The notes: generated by a model from the letters alone, not told the origin. Positions 1 to 6,282 are shown, counted from the stretch's first letter. The stretch is DNA of 8,205 bases from an uncultured bacterium (GCA_903908025.1 CAIVQM010000130.1:1-8205); one strand, 5' to 3'. A program made the numbers and translations.

Positions 1-4
1 TCGG

Positions 5-76
<72 letters not shown>

Positions 77-87
77 GAAGTGCGATC

Positions 88-115
88 ACCCTACCCCAGC
101 CCGCTACGAGTTCTA
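88..115 (-). promoter_or_regulatory. possible promoter of tRNA-Val(CAC)
   Basis: On the minus strand a TAGAAC hexamer (110-115) and a TAGGGT hexamer (88-93) are separated by 16 bp and end 11 nt before the tRNA 5' end. TAGGGT fits the loose actinobacterial -10 pattern TAnnnT; the -35 match is poor. This is inferred from position and weak consensus only. Confidence 0.35.
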
Positions 116-184
116 GGCGCGGCAACCCCGTTTCGTCCCCATTTGCGGGTTAACGTAGTGACACCAACGACGCAAGGAGCACCT

Positions 185-1681
185 ATGCGCATCACCAGCC
201 GCAGACGCGGCCTCACCCTCGGGGCGGTCACCGCCTCGGCAGTCGTGCTCAGCAGCCTCGCAATCACTGCTGCTCCAGCGCAGGCGACCGTCACCGGACT
301 GGGCGGCCCCGTCGGCGTGACGCAGACTGTCACGGTCACCGACACCGGTCCCAACCTCCCGGGTCAGTCGACCTGCACGGTTTTACCCACGATCAACGGG
401 GCGACCCAGTTGGCAGTCACCGGAACGCTGACCAACAGCACTCTGACGTTCCAGTGGACGCCCGGATCGATCGGCGCAGCAACCTTCTCGCTCCCCGACT
501 GCACCACCTCGTCCGTGATCTCCGCGGCGTCCATCACGCAGGTACGGACCACCACCACCATCTCCACGCCCAACACGGCGCAAATCGGCGTCGCCACCAA
601 GGTGCTCGTGACGGTGCAGTCGGCGAGCCCTAGCGCTTACGCACCCACCGGACAGGTCGTCGTCCGCAACGCGAACGCCGCCGTGCTCGCCACCATGGGG
701 CTGACCGCGGGGCCCGGCACCGGCCAGGCGTTCGCCTACTACTGGTTCACCGCGCCGACGGCCGGGACCTACTTCTTCCAGGCGACGTACAACGGTGATG
801 CGAACGCGACAACATCCGTCTCACCGCAGGACACGATCATCGCCACCCCGAGCGGCGGCACGATCTCGCTGACGGCGCCCAGCACCATGACTCAGGGTGT
901 GCCCGTGTCACTGCTCGCCACGGTGCTGCCGAACGGCGTGCAGGGCTCGGTCGGCTTCACCGTCAACGGTGCCCCGATCAGCGCCTCGATCCCGATCGTC
1001 AACAACATGGCCTCCATGCTCTGGACGCCCAATGTCGTCGGCGCCGTGACCATCGGTGCCAGCTACACCACCAACCAGGGTGGCACGGGATCAACGTCGT
1101 CGAGTGTCACCGTCGTTGCTGGCCCGGCATCTAGGGACGTCATCTCCCTGACGCAGCCGGGTGTCGGCCCGTGGGCGCCGAATGGCGTCTACACCCTGCC
1201 CAACGGGGCGACGTTCACGTTCGCTGCCTCGACCCTCTCGGGCGCGGCCGTGACCCTGAGCGAGAGCGGCCCCTGCCAGGTGTCTGGCCTGTCGATCGTG
1301 ATTGACACGGGCTCCGGCCAGTGCAACCTCGTCGCGACCAGCCCCGGTGGCAACGGCTACGCCGGTGTTCAGCAGGGCTACACCGTCTCGATGGTCCCCG
1401 GCAATCAGACTGCAGCGCTCGCGGCTCCGAACTCCGGGAACTTCAGCACGGGTCGCACGATCCGCCTGCAGAATCCGCCCCAGGGCCAGACCAACGCGGG
1501 ACAGAACGTCACGTGGCGGGTCACCAGTGGCGGCAACCGCTGCCGGCTCCGGTATCCGTCCAACGGTGCGGTCAACCTGCAGCTCCAGCGGGCCGGCCAG
1601 TGCAATGTGACTGCTCGCGCGCCGGGCATCGCAGGCTCGTGGAACGCGTTCCGGCTGGATCGCTCCTACCGGGCTCGATAA
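185..1681 (+). CDS. secreted multi-domain Ig-like repeat protein
   Basis: A 498-aa exported protein of beta-sandwich repeats. The start at 185 is chosen because AAGGAG lies at 174-179 and the next residues form a signal peptide: MRITSRRRG, a hydrophobic core, then APAQA before TVTG near residue 34. The SRRRGL stretch leaves Tat export possible, but Sec is more likely. Five Ig-like units can be traced at about 38-117, 120-222, 225-311, 315-405 and 410-495. Units 1 and 3 share a WTPxxxGAxT strand (91 and 280). Unit 2 has the YNGDAN motif of Big_3-type repeats. Units 4 and 5 carry the C-x-V...G-x-C-N-[LV]-x-A pattern of actinobacterial Ig repeats. Six cysteines (64/106, 364/380, 453/473) fall as one pair in each of units 1, 4 and 5, suggesting disulfides. 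There is no LPXTG motif or C-terminal membrane anchor, so release or non-covalent wall association is expected. Its ligand is unknown. It is transcribed away from the adjacent tRNA and ends in a strong hairpin. Confidence 0.88.
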   Translation: MRITSRRRGLTLGAVTASAVVLSSLAITAAPAQATVTGLGGPVGVTQTVTVTDTGPNLPGQSTCTVLPTINGATQLAVTGTLTNSTLTFQWTPGSIGAATFSLPDCTTSSVISAASITQVRTTTTISTPNTAQIGVATKVLVTVQSASPSAYAPTGQVVVRNANAAVLATMGLTAGPGTGQAFAYYWFTAPTAGTYFFQATYNGDANATTSVSPQDTIIATPSGGTISLTAPSTMTQGVPVSLLATVLPNGVQGSVGFTVNGAPISASIPIVNNMASMLWTPNVVGAVTIGASYTTNQGGTGSTSSSVTVVAGPASRDVISLTQPGVGPWAPNGVYTLPNGATFTFAASTLSGAAVTLSESGPCQVSGLSIVIDTGSGQCNLVATSPGGNGYAGVQQGYTVSMVPGNQTAALAAPNSGNFSTGRTIRLQNPPQGQTNAGQNVTWRVTSGGNRCRLRYPSNGAVNLQLQRAGQCNVTARAPGIAGSWNAFRLDRSYRAR

Positions 1682-1699
1682 CCGCACAGCACGTCACGA

Positions 1700-1732
1700 C
1701 GAAGGGCCCCGGCGAACCGCCGGGGCCCTTCG
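1700..1732 (+). terminator. hairpin terminator after Ig-like gene
   Basis: A perfect 14-bp GC-rich stem (CGAAGGGCCCCGGC at 1700-1713 against 1719-1732) with a GAACC loop sits 18 nt after the TAA stop. No T-tract follows, which is common among actinobacterial intrinsic terminators. It insulates the cytochrome b5 gene downstream. Confidence 0.82.
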
Positions 1733-1742
1733 TGCATGCACG
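1731..1742. repeat. 12-bp perfect palindrome
   Basis: CGTGCATGCACG is its own reverse complement. It begins in the last two bases of the preceding hairpin and lies 65 bp before the cytochrome b5 start codon, near a weak TTCGTG(18)TACCGT promoter-like pair at 1729-1758. It could be an operator for that gene, or chance in GC-rich DNA. Confidence 0.4.
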
Positions 1743-1807
1743 GACACGGGGATACCGTGGGTGCAGGCAGTCATTCTTGGCAGCCGCCGATTCCGGGGAG
1801 AGCCGTC

Positions 1808-2143
1808 ATGACGTGGAATGCAGCACTCGGGAAACGAATCGCCACCTCGGGAGTGCTCGTCCTCATGGCTGTTCCCCTTACGGCACCGGCCTACGCCGTG
1901 ACGCCGACGAAGACCTACCCGGTGTCACAGGTGAAGAAGCACAATCAGCCCACCGACTGCTGGTCGATCGTCAACGGTCGCGTCTACAACCTCACCGGCT
2001 ACATCAGCAGGCACCCGGGCGGCAGCGCGAGAATCATCGGGATGTGCGGCAGGGACGGGTCTTCGGCATACAACGGCATGCATCGTGGTTCATCGTCTGC
2101 GGGCGCATCGCTCAAGCCGTACAAGATCGGAACGGTCGCCTGA
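1808..2143 (+). CDS. exported cytochrome b5-like heme-binding protein
   Basis: A 111-aa single-domain protein. The ATG at 1808 is preceded by GGGGAG at 1795-1800 (7-nt spacing). It opens a signal peptide with a basic start, a hydrophobic stretch, and TAPAYA as the likely cleavage site near residue 30; earlier in-frame starts would bury this peptide. The rest is a cytochrome b5 fold: YPVSQVKKHN, then DCW (50-52), GRVYNLT, and the diagnostic HPGG at 69-72 whose H69 is the first axial heme ligand. H92 in NGMHRG is the expected second ligand, and the fold closes with LKPYKIGTV. C51 and C80 could form a disulfide after export, though cysteines at these places are common in bacterial members. The protein would bind one heme outside the membrane and carry electrons; no partner oxidoreductase is encoded nearby. 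The domain assignment is firm, the physiological role is not. It converges on pabC 18 bp away. Confidence 0.9.
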   Translation: MTWNAALGKRIATSGVLVLMAVPLTAPAYAVTPTKTYPVSQVKKHNQPTDCWSIVNGRVYNLTGYISRHPGGSARIIGMCGRDGSSAYNGMHRGSSSAGASLKPYKIGTVA

Positions 2144-2161
2144 CCGAGTGGCGTAGATCAG

Positions 2162-3001
2162 TCACGGGTCGATGTCGAGTGCGGCCTGCGCGTCGAACGA
2201 GGCCTGCAGTTCCCTGGCGATCGGCCCGACGTCCGACCATTGACGATCGTCGACGCGAACGACGGGATGTACGTTGCGTGTGCTCGACGTGATGAGCACT
2301 TCGCCGGCATCCGCCAGCACCTCAATCGGCAGGGTTTCCTCGTGCGTACCGAACCACTCGAGCACGAGCTCGCGGGTGATGCCGGCCAGGCAGCCGCTCG
2401 CCAGCGGCGGTGTCAGCACTCGGCCGTCGATGACGACGAAGACGTTCGTACCGGTGCCCTCGCACAGTTCCCCGCGCGTGTTCGCGAGCACGGCTTCCGA
2501 TGCGCCCCGCTGGTGCGCGAACTGCAGTGCGACAACATTCTCCGCGTACGACGTCGACTTCACACCCGCGACGGCCGACCGCTCGTTGCGCGTCCACGGG
2601 ACGGTCGCGATGGTCGTAGTCGGCGGCCAGGGTGCGGACGACGCGACGGCTAGAACGAGCGTGGGCACCGCGTCGCCGCGATCACTGCCCAGCGGCGCGA
2701 TGCCGCCCGTGTAGGTGATACGCAGACGACCATGGCCCCGCAGCGCCTCTGCATTCCCGCGGACCACGTCTTCCGCAGCCGCGCGCACCACATCGAGGTC
2801 AGGATCAACCAGACCGAGTGCGCGCGCTGAAGCCACCAGCCGACGCAAGTGGCGGGTGAGAGCGAACGGTCCATCCGCCGTCAACTTGAGCGTCTCGAAG
2901 ACACCGTCGGCCACCGTGAAGCCATGGTCGAGAACGTTGACCCGAGCCTCGGCCGCGTCGACGAGACCACCGCCGTCGCGCCGTCCCACCCAGATCCTCA
3001 T
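2162..3001 (-). CDS. pabC: aminodeoxychorismate lyase (class IV PLP aminotransferase fold)
   Basis: A 279-aa protein of the branched-chain-aminotransferase/ADC-lyase fold, the usual length. PabC splits 4-amino-4-deoxychorismate into 4-aminobenzoate and pyruvate for folate synthesis in the cytoplasm. The visible family pattern runs in order: the N-terminal VNVLDHGFTVADGVFETLK block (21-39), TRHLRRL (49-55), the PLP-binding lysine K148 in GVKSTSYAENV, the EGTGTNVF cofactor-binding loop (181-188), PPLASGCLAGITR (198-210), and LITSSTRNVHPV near the end. The ATG at 3001 is chosen because it shares bases with the stop of the upstream gene (ATGA) and opens directly on the conserved N-terminus; upstream residues in the same frame overlap pabB and are not homologous. 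D-amino-acid transaminase or branched-chain aminotransferase activity is the alternative within this fold, but pairing with pabB argues for ADC lyase. Confidence 0.88.
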   Translation of the reverse strand: MRIWVGRRDGGGLVDAAEARVNVLDHGFTVADGVFETLKLTADGPFALTRHLRRLVASARALGLVDPDLDVVRAAAEDVVRGNAEALRGHGRLRITYTGGIAPLGSDRGDAVPTLVLAVASSAPWPPTTTIATVPWTRNERSAVAGVKSTSYAENVVALQFAHQRGASEAVLANTRGELCEGTGTNVFVVIDGRVLTPPLASGCLAGITRELVLEWFGTHEETLPIEVLADAGEVLITSSTRNVHPVVRVDDRQWSDVGPIARELQASFDAQAALDIDP

Positions 3002-4038
3002 GGGCCTGCAGCCTGCCATGTTCGGCTCGCGACATCGACGAGCCGCGCGGCCTTCAATTCGGTCTCGCGCCACTCTGCGGCCGCTTCGGAGCCCCAGGTG
3101 ATCCCGGCGCCCGTGCCGAATCGCAGGATGCCGTCGCGCAGCCAGAACGTCCGGATGGCGACGGCCAGTTCCGCCTCCCCCGTATCCGCATCGACCCATC
3201 CGAACGCCCCGCAGTAGAACTCCCGCTCGACGGGTTCCAACGACGCGATGAGGTCAAGTGCCGAGAGCTTCGGCGCTCCCGTGACCGAGCCCGGCGGGAA
3301 CGTCGCCTCGAGCAGGTCCACCCAGGAGGTGCCGGCAACCAGCAGGGACTCGACGTACGAGACCAGGTGCACAAGTCCCGGATGCTGCTGGACCTCCAGC
3401 AACGTGGGCACCATGACCGACCCAGGCACGCTCACGCGGGAGAGGTCGTTGCGAACCAAGTCGACGATCATGATGTTCTCTGCGGCGTCCTTGGCGGTCA
3501 GGTCGGCGACGGTGCGGCCGGTGCCCTTGATCGGCCCCGACCGCGCGCTCGACCCGACATTGGTCGGCCGCACCTGCAGGAAGAGCTCGGGGCTCGCGCT
3601 GACGATGGCCACATCCGACCCAGGCAGCCGCAGAAACCCTCCGTGCGGCGACGGATTGCCCGTATCGAGCAGTGCCCACAGCCCCGCGATGTCGTCTGCC
3701 TCCGGCGTCGGGAGCTGCGCCGACAGCACCCGGCAGATATTGGCCTGGTACACGGATCCGGCGGCGATCGCTTCTCGCGTCGTCTCGACCGCGGCCACGT
3801 ACTCCGACTCGTCCATCGACGTGTCCCAGTCCGCTGCCGCCGGCCCGGCCCACGGCCCCACCGCGCCGCTGGGCATCTCCCGCGACCAGGTGGCGAATCT
3901 GGCGAGCACGGGTGCACCGCGGTAGGGGATGGCGACGGCCCACCGTCCGCCGCCATCGAGTGCTGAGAGTTCGCTCGTGATCTCCTGGAGGTCCGTCGCC
4001 CACCATCCGCCGAGGCGGGCAAGCGGCGAGGTCGACAC
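2998..4038 (-). CDS. pabB: aminodeoxychorismate synthase component I (chorismate-binding enzyme)
   Basis: PabB aminates chorismate to 4-amino-4-deoxychorismate, using ammonia delivered by a PabA glutaminase that is not in this window. The chorismate-binding domain is complete: YQANICR (about 97-103), SPELFLQV (149-156), PIKGTGRT with K171, ENIMIVDLVRND (187-198), VQQHPGLVHLVS, GSVTGAPK (250-257), GAFGW (277-281), and the GAGITWGSEA block followed by WRETELKA near the end. PIKGT, rather than the PIAGT of anthranilate synthase, is the PabB signature. The start is uncertain. I use GTG at 4038 (346 aa), just before SPLARLGGWWATDLQ. An ATG at 4107 would add 23 residues, and farther upstream the frame runs through tRNA genes. 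Neither start has a good ribosome binding site. The N-terminal domain is much shorter than in the roughly 450-aa E. coli enzyme. The stop overlaps the pabC start by 4 bp, implying translational coupling. Confidence 0.86.
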   Translation of the reverse strand: MSTSPLARLGGWWATDLQEITSELSALDGGGRWAVAIPYRGAPVLARFATWSREMPSGAVGPWAGPAAADWDTSMDESEYVAAVETTREAIAAGSVYQANICRVLSAQLPTPEADDIAGLWALLDTGNPSPHGGFLRLPGSDVAIVSASPELFLQVRPTNVGSSARSGPIKGTGRTVADLTAKDAAENIMIVDLVRNDLSRVSVPGSVMVPTLLEVQQHPGLVHLVSYVESLLVAGTSWVDLLEATFPPGSVTGAPKLSALDLIASLEPVEREFYCGAFGWVDADTGEAELAVAIRTFWLRDGILRFGTGAGITWGSEAAAEWRETELKAARLVDVASRTWQAAGP

Positions 4039-4114
4039 CCGCCCATCATGGCGGTTCCGTGTGCAGGTAGCGCCCGATTGCCGCCCTGATTCGCGGCATT
4101 GCTCCATCGTCGGA

Positions 4115-4136
4115 TATGGTTTCGACTCGATCGAAA
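4115..4136 (+). promoter_or_regulatory. possible -10 element and leader inverted repeat of tRNA-Gly
   Basis: TATGGT at 4115-4120 is a plausible -10 box 22 bp before the tRNA-Gly 5' end; no convincing -35 lies 16-18 bp upstream. It is followed by an inverted repeat TTTCGA(4120-4125)-5 nt-TCGAAA(4131-4136) in the expected leader. The same segment must hold the divergent pabB promoter. Confidence 0.3.
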
Positions 4137-4142
4137 GATCGT

Positions 4143-4215
4143 GCGGACGTAGCGCAGCTGGTAGCGCATCACCTTGCCAAGGTGAGGGTCGCGGGTTCGA
4201 ATCCCGTCGTCCGCT
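4143..4215 (+). tRNA. tRNA-Gly (anticodon GCC)
   Basis: A full 73-nt cloverleaf: acceptor GCGGACG/CGTCCGC, D stem GCGC/GCGC, anticodon stem TCACC/GGTGA with loop TTGCCAA giving GCC, a 5-nt variable loop, and T arm GCGGG-TTCGAAT-CCCGT. The discriminator is T and CCA is not encoded. It reads GGC and GGU glycine codons. It lies 39 bp before tRNA-Cys on the same strand, so the two are probably one transcript. Confidence 0.97.
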
Positions 4216-4254
4216 CGGAGTTGCGAGCAGCACGTGTGGCTCGCTCAGCGCCTT

Positions 4255-4328
4255 GGTGGAGTGGCCGAGAGGCGAGGCAACGGCCTGCAAAGCCGTGTAC
4301 ACGGGTTCAAATCCCGTCTCCACCTCCA
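4255..4328 (+). tRNA. tRNA-Cys (anticodon GCA)
   Basis: A cloverleaf of 71 nt plus an encoded CCA (4326-4328). The acceptor is GGTGGAG/CTCCACC, the anticodon stem ACGGC/GCCGT with loop CTGCAAA giving GCA, a short variable loop GTAC, and T arm ACGGG-TTCAAAT-CCCGT. The discriminator is T. It is the only one of the four tRNA genes here with a genome-encoded CCA end. Confidence 0.97.
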
Positions 4329-4346
4329 CTGGGTTTTCGCACGAAG

Positions 4347-4378
4347 CAGGCTCTCCCAACACCCGTTCGGAGAGCTTG
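4347..4378. terminator. hairpin between tRNA-Cys and the convergent methyltransferase gene
   Basis: A 10-bp stem with one G-U pair (CAGGCTCTCC at 4347-4356 against GGAGAGCTTG at 4369-4378) and a 12-nt loop. It lies 18 nt after tRNA-Cys and 32 nt past the stop of the convergent methyltransferase gene, so it could end transcription from both sides. There is no T-tract. The rest of 4329-4410 shows only a minor 5-bp stem at 4397-4410. Confidence 0.5.
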
Positions 4379-4410
4379 CGGGAAGACCCACCCTTGCGGT
4401 GCTCACACCG

Positions 4411-5046
4411 TTAGCGAGTCCGGCGCGTCACGACGACCCGCGCACGGCTGAGCAGATCGTCGGGGTCCTCCGGATGGGCGTAGGTGGAGACAGTCCGCAG
4501 CTCGACAGGTCCGATCCGCCCCTCCGCGGCGAGCCCTGCTAGGGCCGCGGCGAACCCAGCGTCGACGAAGTGCCGGGCATTCACCCCGAGCACGCAGAGG
4601 CCGCCGGGGCGCAGCAGCCCCAGCACGGCGGGCAGGGTCTGGGGGCCTAGGTGACCGATGGTGAAGGTCCCGCTCGACACCACGGCGCCGTAGCCGCCCG
4701 CCCCGGACAACGGAGTGGCGGTGAGGTCGGCGGTCAGGAGCCGGCGGTACGCGCCCGTCAGCCGGGCGCGCTCCAGCATGCCGGGGGAGATGTCCAGCCC
4801 GTCCACGGCATATCCCGACCCGGCGAGCGCGACCCCGAGCGCCCCGGTGCCGCAGCCGACGTCGGCGACCGGGTCGTCCGTCGTGGCGGCTACGGAGCGG
4901 AAGACACGCGCGACCTCGGCCGGCGCAAGGTAGCCGGCGGCCTGGGCGAAGTCATCGTCGTAGGTCGGCGCCCACCGGTCGTAGTAGGCGGCGTGGGCGG
5001 CCGGATCGCTGAGTCGGTAAGCCTCGTCACGCGTGTGCTCGGCCAT
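4411..5046 (-). CDS. class I SAM-dependent methyltransferase, METTL27-like
   Basis: A 211-aa Rossmann-fold methyltransferase. The SAM-binding motif I is VADVGCGTG (60-68), followed by the motif II acidic turn VDGLDISPGML (81-91). The N-terminal YYDRWAPTYDDDF (21-33) and the later LLRPGGLCVLGVN (144-156) are typical of the family. From memory, the combination of YDRWAPxYDxD, SPGMLExAR and a C-terminal helical block resembles animal METTL27 (WBSCR27) and its bacterial relatives more than UbiE. The methyl acceptor cannot be deduced. ATG 5046 is supported by AGGGAG 5 nt upstream. The gene begins 12 bp after the stop of the hemerythrin gene on the same strand, so they are probably co-transcribed, with this one second. 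It converges on the tRNA-Gly/tRNA-Cys pair. Confidence 0.85.
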   Translation of the reverse strand: MAEHTRDEAYRLSDPAAHAAYYDRWAPTYDDDFAQAAGYLAPAEVARVFRSVAATTDDPVADVGCGTGALGVALAGSGYAVDGLDISPGMLERARLTGAYRRLLTADLTATPLSGAGGYGAVVSSGTFTIGHLGPQTLPAVLGLLRPGGLCVLGVNARHFVDAGFAAALAGLAAEGRIGPVELRTVSTYAHPEDPDDLLSRARVVVTRRTR

Positions 5047-5058
5047 CCCGGCTCCCTG

Positions 5059-5712
5059 CTAGTAGTCGGACAGGCGCGCCGCATAGTCCGTGTAGAGACC
5101 TCGCCCGGACTCCTCGAAGGCCGCCAGGGTGCCGACGGGAAGGCCCTGCACGATCGCCTCGCCACGCTCCGCAGACGTGTTCTTCAGGATCAGGCCGATA
5201 GCCACGGACACCTGCCCAGGTGTGAGGGAAGCCAGGGTGTGAGCACCCGCAGCGGCGACCTCCTCCTGGGTCAGGAGGCTCGCGATCAGCGGAGCGACGT
5301 GCTGCTCCTCGACCGCCAGGTGGTGGAGCAGTTCCTTCTCCAGCTTGATCAACGTGGTGTGAAGTGCGGACCGTTCCATGATCATCGGGTTCGCCATCCA
5401 CGCGGCAACCTGGTCCCGGATGATCGCCATGTCCACCAGGAGCCCCTCGTGCTCGCCGGCCATGGTCGCTACCAACGCGGCCTGTTCGGGGTTCCGCTCG
5501 GACAGCAGCGGCCAGATGAGCAGGTCCTCACCCTCATCGTGCGCCTGCAGGAAAGACATCATCAGCAGGATGTGCTCGCCGAGCGCCGCCGCGCGAGTGC
5601 TGTCCCCCTCGGGGACCGCCTTCACCGTGAGAGGCATCCGGGCAAATTCATGCCGAAGGCAATCGTGCACCGCGAGCATCTCGGTCAGATCAGTGACGGC
5701 GTCCTCGGGCAT
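5059..5712 (-). CDS. hemerythrin-like (HHE) domain protein
   Basis: A 217-aa, mostly helical protein. The N-terminal 140 residues carry the spacing of metal ligands expected of a bacterial hemerythrin four-helix bundle: H16 (and H21) in VHDCLRHEF, H58-x3-E62 in AHDEGEDLLIWP, H88 in AGEHEGLL, and H131-x3-E135 in LLHHLAVEEQHV. Such proteins hold a non-heme diiron centre and bind oxygen, nitric oxide or peroxide, or store iron. Residues 145-217 form a less conserved helical tail of unknown role. The start at 5712 is preferred because a near-perfect AGGAGGAG lies 5 nt upstream. The frame stays open for another 429 nt, but those upstream residues show no homology and overlap a divergent gene. It is the first gene of a likely two-gene unit with the downstream methyltransferase. 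Confidence 0.85.
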   Translation of the reverse strand: MPEDAVTDLTEMLAVHDCLRHEFARMPLTVKAVPEGDSTRAAALGEHILLMMSFLQAHDEGEDLLIWPLLSERNPEQAALVATMAGEHEGLLVDMAIIRDQVAAWMANPMIMERSALHTTLIKLEKELLHHLAVEEQHVAPLIASLLTQEEVAAAGAHTLASLTPGQVSVAIGLILKNTSAERGEAIVQGLPVGTLAAFEESGRGLYTDYAARLSDY

Positions 5713-5874
5713 GGAAACTCCTCCTATTGGCGAAACGTTGAAATCGGTCCTTATCGGATCGTAGGGGAGTTCGATGGAGAACCGGTGAACGTTGGGTGTC
5801 GCCACGATGTCGAGCCACGACGGGTCCTTGATCCGGATTCCCGGCGTCATTGCCACTAGTGCAAGACTGGTCCC
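5713..5874. promoter_or_regulatory. divergent intergenic region, hemerythrin / DUF5302 genes
   Basis: 162 bp between divergent starts, so it must contain promoters in both directions. Visible are the strong ribosome binding site of the hemerythrin gene (5718-5725, minus strand) and two copies of AACGTTG (5734-5740 and 5788-5794) 54 bp apart. I cannot place -35/-10 pairs with confidence in either direction. Confidence 0.4.
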
Positions 5875-6066
5875 ATGGCCACTGATGCACAGACCCCCTC
5901 GTCCGATTCCGAGGACCAGCGCGACAAGTTCAAGGCGGCCCTTGATGCCAAGAAGGCAAAGGGCGGGCACGGCGGCACCTCGCCCGAAGCGGGCGGTGGC
6001 GCGGTCAAGGATCATTCGAGCCGCTCCGGCGGCAAGCGTGAGTTCCGCCGCAAGAGCGGCGGCTGA
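5875..6066 (+). CDS. DUF5302 family small protein
   Basis: A 63-aa, highly charged, low-complexity protein. It opens with an acidic/serine segment (SSDSEDQRDKFKAALDAKKAK, of which residues 15-27 should form one helix), then a Gly-rich linker, and closes with SGGKREFRRKSGG. This plan, an acidic start, a short RxKFxxALxxKKAK helix and a basic KRxFRRKSG tail, is that of the actinobacterial DUF5302 family as I know it. The function of that family is unknown. It has no signal peptide, no membrane segment and no cysteine. The basic tail would suit nucleic-acid contact, which is only a guess. Start ATG 5875 fits the family length, but there is no clear ribosome binding site, so weak or leaderless initiation is possible. 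It is convergent with the small gene whose stop codon lies 10 bp beyond. Confidence 0.85.
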   Translation: MATDAQTPSSDSEDQRDKFKAALDAKKAKGGHGGTSPEAGGGAVKDHSSRSGGKREFRRKSGG

Positions 6067-6076
6067 GGTCAGTCCC

Positions 6077-6250
6077 TTAGGACGCGAACGTGTAGACCTG
6101 CTCCTCGCAGAACGGGCAGCTGTGCAGTAATTGACGCGCAACTGCCTTGCCGAACTGTCCGCCCTGCTCGTAGCAGATGACGACGCCCGAATTCCGCAGG
6201 ACCTCGTGCCCGCTGCGGGTGTTACGACGCTCCAAGTAGGTGACGCTCAT
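6077..6250 (-). CDS. 57-aa CPFC-motif small protein, possible metal binder
   Basis: A short gene that I read directly from the minus strand. Its 57-aa product starts MSVTYLERRNTRSGHEV and ends HSCPFCEEQVYTFAS. GGGGAG (6256-6261, minus strand) sits 5 nt before the ATG, an ideal position. Cysteines are C26, C45 and C48, with H43 two residues before the CPFC pair. C26 with H43/C45/C48 could form a small zinc site, and CPFC alone is also a thioredoxin-like CxxC spacing, though the protein is too short for that fold. It has no signal or membrane segment. I do not recognise a named family. Codon use is typical of neighbouring genes. It is convergent with the DUF5302 gene and divergent from the FUSC gene, with its own upstream region. 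Confidence 0.72.
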   Translation of the reverse strand: MSVTYLERRNTRSGHEVLRNSGVVICYEQGGQFGKAVARQLLHSCPFCEEQVYTFAS

Positions 6251-6262
6251 AACCACTCCCCA

Positions 6263-6282
6263 GCTAGGTCCGACTTCCTAGT
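6263..6282 (-). promoter_or_regulatory. small stem-loop just upstream of the CPFC gene ribosome binding site
   Basis: CTAGG (6264-6268) pairs with CCTAG (6277-6281) across 8 nt, with a G-U pair outside. On the minus-strand transcript it ends 2 nt before the GGGGAG ribosome binding site of the 57-aa gene, so it could influence access to it. The stem is only 5-6 bp. Confidence 0.3.

Noticed and set aside
1091..1687. Long minus-strand open frame (198 codons) antisense to the Ig-like gene
   Set aside because: Arg/Ala-rich translation without motifs, typical of GC-rich antisense frames, while the sense strand has a signal peptide and repeats.
1321..2292. Plus-strand 323-codon open frame spanning the Ig gene end, hairpin and b5 gene
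   Set aside because: It crosses a strong terminator and two well-supported genes in another frame, and its composition is Arg/Gln/His-rich with no domain.
3001..3199. N-terminal extension of pabC into pabB
   Set aside because: The ATGA overlap and immediate homology at the 3001 start make it the real start; upstream residues are out-of-frame pabB.
4039..4362. N-terminal extension of pabB across tRNA-Gly and tRNA-Cys
   Set aside because: Translating through the antisense of two tRNA genes is implausible, and chorismate-enzyme similarity begins only near the GTG at 4038.
5713..6141. N-terminal extension of the hemerythrin protein by up to 143 residues
   Set aside because: The start at 5712 has a strong AGGAGGAG. 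The extension overlaps the divergent DUF5302 gene and shows no hemerythrin features.
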